Source: Staphylococcus coagulans (GTDB taxonomy: Bacteria; Bacillota; Bacilli; Staphylococcales; Staphylococcaceae). From it: 39,066 nucleotides of DNA. Position numbers and translations under genes: made by a program. Below the pieces are notes generated by a model that was given only the letters and a program-made list of their open reading frames with translations, was not told the DNA's origin and did no database searches. Shown here in pieces: positions 27,648 to 36,783 of the stretch. Position 1 is the first letter of the stretch. Every line of letters starts with the position of its first letter. The stretch covers positions 1 to 39,066 of the forward strand of contig NZ_PPQN01000007.1 of NCBI RefSeq assembly GCF_002901995.1. Direction: 5' to 3'.

Positions 27648-28337
27648 ATGATTAAATTAGAGCATATCAACGTTAAATATCAAACACAGCAAGCGCTCAA
27701 AGATGTTACATTAAAAATTGAAGCGCATGAAAAAGTAGGGATTTTAGGTGAAAGTGGTTCGGGAAAGTCGACTTTAGCGAGTGTTATGTTAGGAGAAGTC
27801 GCACCACAAAGCGGTCAAGTCGTTTCAACTTTTCAATATATATTACCTATATATCAACACGCCGTACATGCATTTAATCCTAAATTGTCGATTGAAGCTT
27901 CTATGAATGAAGCGTTTCATTACAATCAAAAGAAACGCGAGTTTTATTGTCATTATCGTGATGAACTCATACATCAAATGCAATTATCTGAAACATTATT
28001 AAAGCGCTATCCGAGTGCGCTAAGTGGAGGACAACTCCAACGTTTTAATGTGATACGTACGTTAATGCTTCAGCCCGATTTATTGATCTGTGATGAAGTC
28101 ACTGCCCATTTGGATGTCATTGCTGAAGATAAAATGGCACAACAATTAAATAAACATGCGAAGCGGACACAAAAAGCAATGGTGATTATTTCACACGACA
28201 TTGCTTTTCTACAAAAAATTGTTTCACGTATTATCGTATTAAAAGTGGGAGAAATTGTAGACGCATTTCCAATAGAAAATTTATTTCATGAAGAACGTGC
28301 ACCTTACACAAAATCTTTATTAGCCCTATATCAGTAA
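27648..28337 (+). CDS. nikE: Nickel-type ABC transporter ATP-binding protein NikE
   Basis: 229-residue ATPase pairing with NikD. Walker A GESGSGKST, signature LSGGQLQRF, Walker B LLICDEVTAHLD and VISHD are present; the Q-loop region is IYQHAVHAFNP. It is shorter than most DppF/OppF ATPases, like S. aureus NikE (233 residues), which it resembles along its length, including the ending with RAPYTKSLL. AAGGGGTG precedes the ATG. It is the last gene of nikABCDE, followed by a bidirectional terminator. Confidence 0.9.
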   Translation: MIKLEHINVKYQTQQALKDVTLKIEAHEKVGILGESGSGKSTLASVMLGEVAPQSGQVVSTFQYILPIYQHAVHAFNPKLSIEASMNEAFHYNQKKREFYCHYRDELIHQMQLSETLLKRYPSALSGGQLQRFNVIRTLMLQPDLLICDEVTAHLDVIAEDKMAQQLNKHAKRTQKAMVIISHDIAFLQKIVSRIIVLKVGEIVDAFPIENLFHEERAPYTKSLLALYQ

Positions 28338-28384
28338 TCACTGCGTATATCCTTGTTATTTTAAATAGAAAAATTTCATATCAT

Positions 28385-28429
28385 AAAAAACCCTTGTTCA
28401 CATCGTTTGTTTTGTGAACAAGGGTTTTC
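28385..28429. terminator. Bidirectional terminator after nikE
   Basis: Perfect 16-bp stem (28387-28402 with 28413-28428, AAAACCCTTGTTCACA arm), A and T runs on both sides, between convergent genes. Confidence 0.93.
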
Positions 28430-28431
28430 GT

Positions 28432-30606
28432 TTACTGTTTGTGTGTCTGTTGAATGGTTTCGTAAATCATATCACCAATATATTGAGCAGCACGTCCATT
28501 TTCGATCGCACAGAAGCGGTTATAAAAAGCATTGATTTGCTTATCATAAGTTTGTGCAACATGATCAATATTTTTAAGACCTTCGATTAATTCGCCAGGT
28601 TCAGTATGGATAGGACCAGGTAAGTCTTTATGATAATCAATATAAAAACCACGAAGATTTTTATCATATTTTTCAATGTCATAAGCAAAGAAAAATTGTG
28701 GTCGTTTCAAGATACCATAGTCAAACATTACGGATGAATAATCAGTAATTAAACAATCACTAATCAAGTAAAGTCTTGAAATGTCATTGTAGTTCGATAC
28801 ATCAATAGCAAAGTCTTCATAACCATTTAAATCCAGTGCATTAGCAATTAAATAATGCATACGTAATAAGATAACGTAATCGTCGCCGAGTTCTTTTTGT
28901 AAACGTGGTAAATCAATTTTGAGTTCAAAAGTGTACTTACCTTTTTTAATATATTCATCATCACGCCATGTTGGAGCGTACATGATAATTTTTTTACCTT
29001 CTGGTATGTTTAATTCTTCTTTAATTTCTTTTTGTAGCTCTACATCGTCAGCGCGATTCACTAAAATATCATTACGTGGGTAGCCGATTTCTAATATTTT
29101 TTCAGGTGGCATCCAAAAAGCTGTACGGAATATTTCTGAAGAATAGCGGTTAGGTGAAACTAAATAATCCCAACGTGATGCTTCCTTATAGAAATTCCGT
29201 TTATATAGCGCTGTCGTTGTACCAGGCATTCGGACTACTTTCATATCGTTCGCAAGTCGTTTAAGCGGTGTACCGTGCCAAGTTTGGATATAGACTTGGT
29301 TCGGTTTTTTATTTAAAAAGAGTGGCACCCGCGCATTAGAAACCCAGAATTTAGCATCTGAATAAGCTTGATAGTACGCTTTTGAATTTTTCTTAACTTT
29401 TTGTGCATTACCAGGGACTTGATTGACTTCTGGTTCACTGAAGACCCACTTATAATTAAGTTCTGGGTAATGGTGTCTCATATATTCATAAATATATTTA
29501 GGACTATCACTGTAGTTTTTTCCACCAAATGATTCAAAAACAACTGTTTTCTCATCTACATTTTCAACTTTATCAGTCAAAAAGTATTCAGACTGTTCTT
29601 TGTTTTTTTGTCGTAGTACAATACGCTTCATATGACGGGTAATAAAGCGCAATCGATTGATTTTAGCAGCTGCTTGTGGCTTTTTAAACGCTAATGCCAA
29701 CATTTCGAAAAAAAACAGTATCTTTTTCTCAGATAAAATAGCACCATTTAAATGACGTGCCACTTGCGCCAATGTATCTTGATGCGCATTGTAACGCTCA
29801 GATGTTTCTTGTAAATTAGGTGAGAACTCATTATGGAGTTTATTGAGCATCCGTTGCTTAATAAAAGCACGTGTATCTTTATTTTTTATACGACTTAATG
29901 CATCGACAAAGCTTTTTGCGTAATCCTCAAAGAGAAAGTCAAAATCCTGCTCAGACAATGTACTAGTCTCAAATGGGTCATAGACTTCACCTTTAAAATA
30001 AAATGGGAAGTCTGTAATTCGGACGAAACGCTCGGCATATTGGATATATTCAAGAATAAAGGACCAATCCGCATAGACTTGTAGTGCATCATTAAATTGA
30101 ATGTTATGTGCTTTGACAATAGTTGTTTTAAAGATGATATTACAAACTGTATTTTTTCTTAAGAAAGAATTAGGATTTTGTTTTGTATCTAAGTATTTAA
30201 TTTGAACTCGATCTTGATTGACATATTGAGGCATATTTAATGCAAACTCATGTACTGGTGCAATCAAGCCATCAAAACTTTTCAAATGTTTTAAATAAAA
30301 ATTGACTGCATATGTAGCAAGTTTATCATCGGCATCTACAAACATAAAATAAGGTGTTTCAACCGCGTTCATTCCCACGTTACGTGCATAAGCATGGCCG
30401 TGATTTTTTTCTAATTTAATATATTTAACTTTTTTATCATAGTCTTTTAAAGCAACATTCAATAATGATTCACTATTATCTGTCGCACCATCATTAACGA
30501 AAATTAAATCAAAATTTTGATTGCGTTGACGTTTAAGATAACTGATGCAATCAGAGATATATTCTTCTGAGTTGTAAAAAGGCACTATAATCGATAGCGC
30601 GTTCAT
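28432..30606 (-). CDS. Fused GT2 glycosyltransferase / CDP-glycerol glycerophosphotransferase
   Basis: 724-residue enzyme, probably peripheral to the membrane, for a glycerol-phosphate-containing wall or surface polymer. The N-terminal GT2 domain (about 1-320) begins SIIVPFYNSEEYI and has VNDGATDNS and the DxD in FVDADDKL. The C-terminal half (about 345-715) is a TagF/TarF-like glycerophosphotransferase with QTWHGTPLKRL, APTWRDDEY and TDYSSVMFDYGILKRP. I chose ATG 30606 (AAAGGATG site, start M-N-A-L-S) over ATG 30630, which has no site. It is divergent from a broken TarM-like gene, so both may act on the same wall teichoic acid. Which polymer it makes or decorates is not certain. Confidence 0.85.
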   Translation of the reverse strand: MNALSIIVPFYNSEEYISDCISYLKRQRNQNFDLIFVNDGATDNSESLLNVALKDYDKKVKYIKLEKNHGHAYARNVGMNAVETPYFMFVDADDKLATYAVNFYLKHLKSFDGLIAPVHEFALNMPQYVNQDRVQIKYLDTKQNPNSFLRKNTVCNIIFKTTIVKAHNIQFNDALQVYADWSFILEYIQYAERFVRITDFPFYFKGEVYDPFETSTLSEQDFDFLFEDYAKSFVDALSRIKNKDTRAFIKQRMLNKLHNEFSPNLQETSERYNAHQDTLAQVARHLNGAILSEKKILFFFEMLALAFKKPQAAAKINRLRFITRHMKRIVLRQKNKEQSEYFLTDKVENVDEKTVVFESFGGKNYSDSPKYIYEYMRHHYPELNYKWVFSEPEVNQVPGNAQKVKKNSKAYYQAYSDAKFWVSNARVPLFLNKKPNQVYIQTWHGTPLKRLANDMKVVRMPGTTTALYKRNFYKEASRWDYLVSPNRYSSEIFRTAFWMPPEKILEIGYPRNDILVNRADDVELQKEIKEELNIPEGKKIIMYAPTWRDDEYIKKGKYTFELKIDLPRLQKELGDDYVILLRMHYLIANALDLNGYEDFAIDVSNYNDISRLYLISDCLITDYSSVMFDYGILKRPQFFFAYDIEKYDKNLRGFYIDYHKDLPGPIHTEPGELIEGLKNIDHVAQTYDKQINAFYNRFCAIENGRAAQYIGDMIYETIQQTHKQ

Positions 30607-30925
30607 AAGAATCATCCTTTCAGAGTTCATTTAACAGTTGGTATTATACCATTAACACTTATTCTAATAATAGCAAAAACATTAAAAGTCTAACAATCAA
30701 GAATTTATAAAGTGTAGTTTAAGAGGCCGATATGAATTAAGAAGTTTTATTAAAAGGGCAATGTATGATAATGATAAAAGAAAAGTTGAAGTAATCGTGT
30801 ATATATCGTTATAATGGAAGTTCATAGTATAGTCTGTATATTGAAGTATTAAGTATATTGTAATATAATATTTATTATTTTACTTAAATAAACTGTAAAC
30901 ATAGTTGTTAAACAAGGGGGAAAAT
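30607..30925. other. AT-rich divergent promoter region, no gene seen
   Basis: 319 bases between two divergent wall-glycan genes. Several TATAAT-like hexamers occur (near 30811 and 30863-30870) but no pair with a strong -35 stands out. No coding frame with a ribosome site. Confidence 0.4.
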
Positions 30926-32423
30926 ATGATTTATACGATTACATCAACACTTCCAGAATATCATGGGGGTCGTACGAAATCTTTGTTAAGAAGAGTACAA
31001 TTTATGGAAGAACATATTAAAAAGAAGCAAGTGATTTTAACAACCAATTATAATCCTAACTATCCGCTTGTACTTGAACGATTCAGAAGAAGAGGTATCT
31101 TAAGTAGTGAGACAAAAGTGTTGAATATCTATGAATGGTTGACTGATGGATTATGTTTTTACTTTCCACAATCGAATTTTAGAAAAAAACCTAAATATTG
31201 TCAATGTGAAATAGAGATACCAGGTTTAACTTCAGAAAAAAGTAACAAAAATGATAGAGTGAGACGGTATTATGATGGGAAAAATTATGTTTTATATCGC
31301 GAATACCACGATATTGAATCTGAAATATTAAAAATGGAAGATTTTATGTTGCCGAGTCAAAAACATAAAGTTGAAAGAAGAGAATATAATGAATATGGCT
31401 ATCTACATCGCATAATCAATTATGATACGAAGCTTAATATTAAGTTGAGTGATCGATTGTATAATTCAGAAGGCGAAGTTTATTGCGTGCGTCACTTTAA
31501 TCAAGATAAATCGAATAAACTTTCTCATATTGCGATTTATAAAAAGGGGAAAATTTTCAAAGCTTTTTCAAATGAAAAGCAGCTTTTCACATATTTTTAT
31601 GAGAATGTTATATCAGAAGGCGCAATCGTGTTTAATGATGCAAGATTGTTAGATCGTTCAATTTTAGATGTAAGAAAACCAATCAAAAAGGTTTTTATGA
31701 TTCACAGTAGTCATAAAAATTTAAATGGAGATATGAAAAACAGCTATAGTTTAATACAAAAACGTTCAAATGAAATAGATAAAGTTATTGTACTTACCGA
31801 CCATCAGAAAAGCGAAATGGTAATGGAGTTCAATTTAGAAGAACATCGCATTAGTGTCATACCTCATTTTGCAGAAATAAAAAATGTTAAAAACGATAAA
31901 AGAAGACCTAGCTTTTTATTTATAGGTCGTATTGATGAGAACAAACAAGTCAATCATATATTAGAAGCATTTAAAATATATAGAGATGCAGGATTTAACT
32001 ATGATTTAAATATATGGTTATGGAGAAAGTAAAGATATTAAAAATATGCAAGCAGAAATAAAAAACTTAGGTTTATCGGAACATGTTAAATATCACGGTA
32101 AAACTGATGAGCCAGAAGTATTATTTGCGCAACATGCAGCTTCGATACTTACAAGTCAATATGAAGGATTTGCACTTTCTGTCATGGAGAGCCTTAACAA
32201 TGGGTGTCCAGTTATTTCTTATGATATAAGGTACGGCCCTAGAGAACTCATTGAAGTTAGTAAAAACGGGTTTTTAGTAGATTCTCAAAATATTAACGAT
32301 TTAGCTGAAAAAATGAAAGAAATCACGCGCTTTCCGATTGGGAATGTCCAACTAAATGATCGATTTAGTAATATTAATGCGGCCAAGAACTATAAGTTAT
32401 TAATTGAAAATTTGAAAAATTAA
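30926..32423 (+). pseudogene. TarM-like GT4 glycosyltransferase, split by a frameshift
   Basis: Two adjoining frames make one protein of about 499 residues (TarM of S. aureus: 493). The first frame (ATG 30926 after AAGGGGG) has an N-terminal GGRTKSLL loop, the linker domain typical of TarM-like enzymes, and VLTDHQKSEM ... FIGRIDENKQVNHILEAF. It then runs to a stop at 32032. The second frame, from about 32013, continues YGYGESKDI, TSQYEGFALSVMESLN (EX7E motif) and the C terminus. Adding TA to the TATAT at 32011-32015 restores one frame reading LNIYGYGES. The first frame alone lacks the EX7E nucleotide-sugar site. The intact enzyme would attach a sugar to wall teichoic acid or a surface protein. 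It could be a real mutation, a phase switch or a read error. Confidence 0.82.
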
Positions 32424-32458
32424 ATATTTAATTATATTAATTTAAAAAATCATAGAGC

Positions 32459-32496
32459 GAACAGCACCAGCAATGTATAGTTGGTGCTGTTCATTT
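32459..32496. terminator. Terminator between the TarM-like gene and tctA
   Basis: Perfect 11-bp stem GAACAGCACCA (32459-32469) with TGGTGCTGTTC (32482-32492), followed by ATTTT; the minus strand side also has a T-rich tail. Convergent genes flank it. Confidence 0.85.
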
Positions 32497-32516
32497 TGGT
32501 ATGGACCTCTTTCTCG

Positions 32517-34016
32517 TTAAGTGTTGCTCTGCTTCGATTTAATGAATTTCATCACGAATGGATAACATAGTGAAAGGAGCGTCATAAGTGTTAATACAAT
32601 TGCAATCGGAGAGCCAAAGAAAATATCGCTTAAATGATTTTGACTGGTGATTAAGCTTTTGCGGAAGTTTTGTTCCATATCTGAGCCAATGATTGCAGCT
32701 AAAATTAATGGAGAAATTGGGAAATCGAGCAATTTCAACAATAAACCGACGATACCAAAAATCAAAAGAATGTAAAAATCAATGATGCTGTAACTTAAAG
32801 TATAAGTGCCTAAAAAGGCTAGGACCAAGATGATAGGATACAAAGTTTTTGATGGTGTCTTTAAAATTTTCAACAATAAACCGATAAGTGCGATATTCAA
32901 AATCACTAAAAAGATGTTACCGATAAACATACTATTAACTAATGTCCAAATCATTTCAGGCTGTTTTTCAAATAACAGAGGTCCAGGTTGCAAACCTAAC
33001 ATAACAACAGCACCCAGTATGACAGCTGTCGTACCTGAACCAGGCACACCCATAGTTAGTAATGGAATAAGTGAGCCAACAGAAGCAGCGTTGTTTGAAG
33101 CTTCAGGCGCAGCGACACCTTCGATGGCGCCTTTACCGAATTTTTTACTGTTTTTAGAAATTTGTTTTTCAGTGGCATAGCTTAATAGGGATGCGACAGA
33201 CCCGCCTGCCCCGGGTAATACACCAATGAGAAATCCAATCGGACTTTGACGTAACATCGTCCAACGCGTGCGCTTCCAATCTTCTTTAGTCAATTTCATT
33301 GAACCGAGGTCAGCTTTAGGCGGTTCTAACGTATCTAAGTGCATGTAATTATAGAAAACTTCTGCAACTGCATAAACGCCGATTATGATAACAAGAAAAT
33401 CAACGCCTTCACTTAAATGTGTGATATCAAATGTGAAGCGATACACACTTGTTTGTAAATCGACACCGATTGTACTCATCATTAAGCCGATAGACATTGC
33501 GATGAAGCCTTTTACCATTTTGCCAAGTGATAGCGTTACAATCATAGACAAGGTGAATAAAAAGAGCACAAAATACTCTCTTGGACCAAAATTGAGTGCA
33601 AAGTTAGATAAAGGCTTTGCGAGTAGTATAAAACCAATGACAGAAGTCAAACCACCGATTAAAGAAGCCACGGCTGAAATCGTTAAAGCTTTACCAGCTT
33701 GGTGATTTTGTGTCATAGGATAGCCATCGAATGTAGCAGCAATTGCTGAACCGTCGCCTGGTGTGTTGAGTAATATAGAACTTCTCGAACCACCGTACAT
33801 TGCGCCATAATAGATTGAAATCATTAAAATGAGCGCGCTCACAGGATTCATCCCAAACGTGACTGGAATAAGAACGGCAACTGCAGTGGCTGGACCAAGC
33901 CCGGGTAACATACCGACAACAGTTCCTAAGAATCCGCCAACAACAATCCATAATAAGTTCATAGGTTGGAAGGCTGTTGTTAATCCTTCCCAAAAACTAT
34001 TTAAATCTATTCCCAT
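32517..34016 (-). CDS. tctA: Tripartite tricarboxylate transporter, large permease TctA
   Basis: 499-residue membrane protein with about 11-12 helices. GMLPGLGPATAVAVLIPVTFG near the start and the related GVLPGAGGSVASLLSYATEK in the second half form the two inverted family signatures. YGGSRSSILLNTPGD and PLLTMGVPGSGTTAVILGA are also typical. It takes up a carboxylate, using an ion gradient, with TctB and the lipoprotein TctC. The transcript order is tctC-tctB-tctA, with a 13-base gap to tctB and AAAGGAGG before the ATG. The substrate (citrate or another organic acid) cannot be read from sequence. Confidence 0.9.
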   Translation of the reverse strand: MGIDLNSFWEGLTTAFQPMNLLWIVVGGFLGTVVGMLPGLGPATAVAVLIPVTFGMNPVSALILMISIYYGAMYGGSRSSILLNTPGDGSAIAATFDGYPMTQNHQAGKALTISAVASLIGGLTSVIGFILLAKPLSNFALNFGPREYFVLFLFTLSMIVTLSLGKMVKGFIAMSIGLMMSTIGVDLQTSVYRFTFDITHLSEGVDFLVIIIGVYAVAEVFYNYMHLDTLEPPKADLGSMKLTKEDWKRTRWTMLRQSPIGFLIGVLPGAGGSVASLLSYATEKQISKNSKKFGKGAIEGVAAPEASNNAASVGSLIPLLTMGVPGSGTTAVILGAVVMLGLQPGPLLFEKQPEMIWTLVNSMFIGNIFLVILNIALIGLLLKILKTPSKTLYPIILVLAFLGTYTLSYSIIDFYILLIFGIVGLLLKLLDFPISPLILAAIIGSDMEQNFRKSLITSQNHLSDIFFGSPIAIVLTLMTLLSLCYPFVMKFIKSKQSNT

Positions 34017-34029
34017 TGTAAGCCCTCCT

Positions 34030-34473
34030 TTATGGTAAGCTGACGTCTAATAGGTGTGAAAAGGTATACCATGCCACCCCAGAAAAGACGATTGCGACAG
34101 CTAAATTTTTTAACCAGTGCTTTAATCCGTTGATTAAGAACATAACTGCAGCTAAAAAGAGTATGGTTGAAATTAAAAAGCCTGCACGTTCGAAAATAAG
34201 TGTATAAATCAAAATAAATAAGCAAGTTAAACCGATTCTTTTTATGACTAAGGGTGTCCAAAGTTGTTTGAACGCTTCAAAAGAAACTGCTTTGTCACGA
34301 TACATTTGAAAGAAATAGATGATACTTGAACTAATGAGTAAAATTGAAATCAAAACTGGAAAATATTTTGGGCTTTGTGGATCTCCAATTCTAGAAATAG
34401 GGAGATGAAGCGAAAGTATCAAATAGACAATGCCTATCATAAGACAGACGAGAGGCGGAATGAATTTTGCCAT
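34030..34473 (-). CDS. tctB: Tripartite tricarboxylate transporter, small permease TctB
   Basis: 147-residue membrane protein with four hydrophobic helices, matching the TctB subunit by size, position and the ISRIGDPQSPKYFPVLIS segment after helix 1. It is poorly conserved in general, so position between tctA and tctC is strong support. The gaps are 18 bases after tctC and 13 before tctA. Confidence 0.85.
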   Translation of the reverse strand: MAKFIPPLVCLMIGIVYLILSLHLPISRIGDPQSPKYFPVLISILLISSSIIYFFQMYRDKAVSFEAFKQLWTPLVIKRIGLTCLFILIYTLIFERAGFLISTILFLAAVMFLINGLKHWLKNLAVAIVFSGVAWYTFSHLLDVSLP

Positions 34474-34491
34474 ATTTTAAACCCCCTTTGT

Positions 34492-35469
34492 TTAAAATCC
34501 AGCATCTTGAATCAGTTGCTGATATTTTTTTTGTTGTGCATTTAAAAAGTCTTCTGTTTCATAACTGTCTTTATAAAATGCATCCCAATCTTTGTTTTGT
34601 CGTATTTTTTTCCACTGGTCAGATTGAACGACTTTTTTCATAGTTTCATTCCAATATGCACGCTCTGTTTTAGACATGTTTTTAGGTCCCATGACACCGC
34701 GCCAATGTGGAAAAACAATATTTAATCCTTGTTCTTTCCATGTTGGTACATCTTCTAATCCTTGTATTCGTTTGTCTGATGTAGTAGCAAGAACCTTGAG
34801 TTTTCCTGCTTGGTGCTGCGTTTTTACTTCAGAGACTGCTGTGGAAGCGACATCAACATGCCCCCCTAAAAGCGCTGTTTCTAAATCACCACCACTTTTA
34901 TAAACAAGGAAATCTAATTTTTTTACATCGACACCGTAAGCTTTTGCTACTTGTACAAATGCGAGGTGATCGTTATTTCCTAAGCCAGGCGCTACTCCGA
35001 TCGTTAACGATTTCGGATTCTTTTTTAATTTTTCCATGACTTCTTTTCCTGATTTGAGATGAGAATGATTAGAAGCGGATAGACTAATCCATTCTGTCGC
35101 CAAAATAGCAATAGGTGTAAAGTCGCGTTGACTTAAATCGCTTAACCCTAATTCATGGTTAGACAGTAATAAGCTGGAGTTGATAGCAATGGAAGAAGCA
35201 GGTCGCTCTGTTAGATATTGCCATCCTACTTCGCCACCCCCGCCTGGTTTGTTTATGACAGTGATATTTTGATCAGTTAAATTTTGATCTTGCATGATTT
35301 TCTGTATGGCACGAGCAGTTGCATCCCAACCGCCTCCTGGTGAAGCGGGCGCAATAATTTCAATTGTACGATTTGGAAATGTCTCGCTTTTCGACTGCTC
35401 ATGATGATCATGGCTACATGCTGTGAGAATAAAGACGACAACAATTAAAAGTGTCACGAAATTACGCAT
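34492..35469 (-). CDS. tctC: Tripartite tricarboxylate transporter, substrate-binding lipoprotein TctC
   Basis: 325-residue extracellular solute receptor. A lipobox with C18 (FILTACSHDHH) is followed by a short His-rich segment. The mature Bug/TctC domain has APASPGGGWDATARAIQ and NKPGGGGEVGWQYL, the usual dicarboxylate-binding loops, and the APGLGNNDHLAF segment. I chose ATG 35469, which gives a normal lipoprotein signal and has a GGGGG-type site; the longer frame start (35565) adds 32 unlikely residues. As first gene it probably sets expression of tctCBA. No TctDE two-component regulator is beside it. Confidence 0.9.
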   Translation of the reverse strand: MRNFVTLLIVVVFILTACSHDHHEQSKSETFPNRTIEIIAPASPGGGWDATARAIQKIMQDQNLTDQNITVINKPGGGGEVGWQYLTERPASSIAINSSLLLSNHELGLSDLSQRDFTPIAILATEWISLSASNHSHLKSGKEVMEKLKKNPKSLTIGVAPGLGNNDHLAFVQVAKAYGVDVKKLDFLVYKSGGDLETALLGGHVDVASTAVSEVKTQHQAGKLKVLATTSDKRIQGLEDVPTWKEQGLNIVFPHWRGVMGPKNMSKTERAYWNETMKKVVQSDQWKKIRQNKDWDAFYKDSYETEDFLNAQQKKYQQLIQDAGF

Positions 35470-35599
35470 AACATATACCCCCTTTGTTTGTGACAGCTTT
35501 AATTTTATCACAATATTCAGAAAAATATACATTAATTTTGGCTTTGTGTGACTGTCTGTAGACAAAAATGAGGGGATAGGGTATCAATCCCAAAATAAA

Positions 35600-35690
35600 T
35601 AGCGCTAAGATGATTTTGAATAGAAAACCATCTTAGCGCGCCCTTTTTTTATGGCAAAACTTCGTATGAAAAGACTTCGATTAGCAAGGG
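35600..35690. repeat. Intergenic hairpin repeat, copy A
   Basis: A hairpin with GCGCTAAGATG (35602-35612) and CATCTTAGCGC (35628-35638) arms around GATTTTGAATAGAAAA-like sequence, then a T run and ATGGCAAAACTTCGTATG. A closely similar block occurs at 37854-37940. It may also end the nitroreductase transcript. Just beyond, AAGGGGCT and AGCCCCT (35687-35719) form another hairpin. The remainder of the tctC upstream gap (35470-35828) has no gene. Confidence 0.65.
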
Positions 35691-35828
35691 GCTGACATCA
35701 ACATGTAATATTTAGCCCCTCTATGCAGGCGCCTTCATGAAGGAAAGGTTATCAAAGATGTTACATCCCGAAGCCCTCTCGAATCTTCATCGCGTATCAC
35801 AGATAATATGATTTCAATTGTTTTGAAC

Positions 35829-36491
35829 CTAAACCCATTTTACAATTTCTGATTGGGTTTGACGTGTTTTTTCACGTTTTGGATCTTCTTCCCGATAACC
35901 AAATGCGACCATTACAGATGGCGCAAAGTTTTCATCATCAATGATGCCTTTTTCAGTTAATAATTCAGCCACCTCGTCATATTGAAAACCTTCAATTGGA
36001 CATGAATCAATACCTAGGAATGCAGCAGACGTCATCATGTTGCCTAGTGCAATATACGTTTGCTTACTTGCCCAATCCCACAATGCGCGATCACTTTCAT
36101 AAAGATTTAAGTTTTTATCTTGGAATGAAGTCGTTTTTTCACTCATTTGTTGAATCATCGTTTCATCCATGTGTTTGACATCACGTAATAAATGTTGAAC
36201 GTACTTGTTTTCTGGACGGACATTTTTACGTGCTAAAATAACAACAAAATGACTCGCTGTATCTAATTGACCTTGTGCGCCCCAACTCATAGGTTTAAGT
36301 GCAGCACGAATGGCTGGATCTTGAATAACGACAAATTGCCAAGGTTCAAAACCAAGCGAACTTGGCGATAATCGGCCTGTTTCAAGAATGGTATTAAAAT
36401 CCGCTTTTGATATTTTTTTGCTTGCATCAAAACGTTTTGTCGCAAATCTGTAATTAAATGTATCTAGCAACAATTGACGTCGATCTTCCAT
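35829..36491 (-). CDS. Nitroreductase-family NAD(P)H-dependent oxidoreductase
   Basis: 220-residue FMN flavoprotein of the NfsB/YfkO group. FNYRFATKRFD at the N terminus, then LETGRLSPSSLGFEPWQFVVIQ and the late segment GIDSCPIEGF are the family landmarks that hold FMN. It reduces nitro compounds or quinones with NAD(P)H; the natural substrate is unknown. It is a single gene; AAGGAG lies upstream of the ATG. Divergent from the fructosamine-kinase-like gene. Confidence 0.9.
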   Translation of the reverse strand: MEDRRQLLLDTFNYRFATKRFDASKKISKADFNTILETGRLSPSSLGFEPWQFVVIQDPAIRAALKPMSWGAQGQLDTASHFVVILARKNVRPENKYVQHLLRDVKHMDETMIQQMSEKTTSFQDKNLNLYESDRALWDWASKQTYIALGNMMTSAAFLGIDSCPIEGFQYDEVAELLTEKGIIDDENFAPSVMVAFGYREEDPKREKTRQTQSEIVKWV

Positions 36492-36783
36492 AGTATTGCA
36501 ACTCCTTTGTGCATATTTTCATATTATTTAGTATAGCGAAGCATATAAAGACAATAAAATATTTTGTTTTAACAGTGGGATGATCAGGGAATTTCATTAA
36601 ATGAAGATAATTTAAGCCAGATGTTAGAAATAATATCTAGACATATTTTTAATTCGGAAAGACGCCATGATTATTTGTCAACAGATTACCGGCTAACAGT
36701 GTACGTAAAGATGAAAAAAGCGTAGTCACTATATTGAGAATTGTTATATGAAAAAGTGTTTATATAGAAAGGATTGAGGTTTT

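Noticed and set aside
32046..32423. Separate small glycosyltransferase gene
   Set aside because: It lacks a ribosome site at its first ATG and continues the preceding TarM-like protein in homology, so it is treated as the 3' half of one frameshifted gene.
36735..36749. Full Fur box before the fructosamine-kinase-like gene
   Set aside because: The left half matches the isdG box but the right half is degraded (TTATAT instead of TTATCA), so it is listed only as a weak lead and not annotated as a site.
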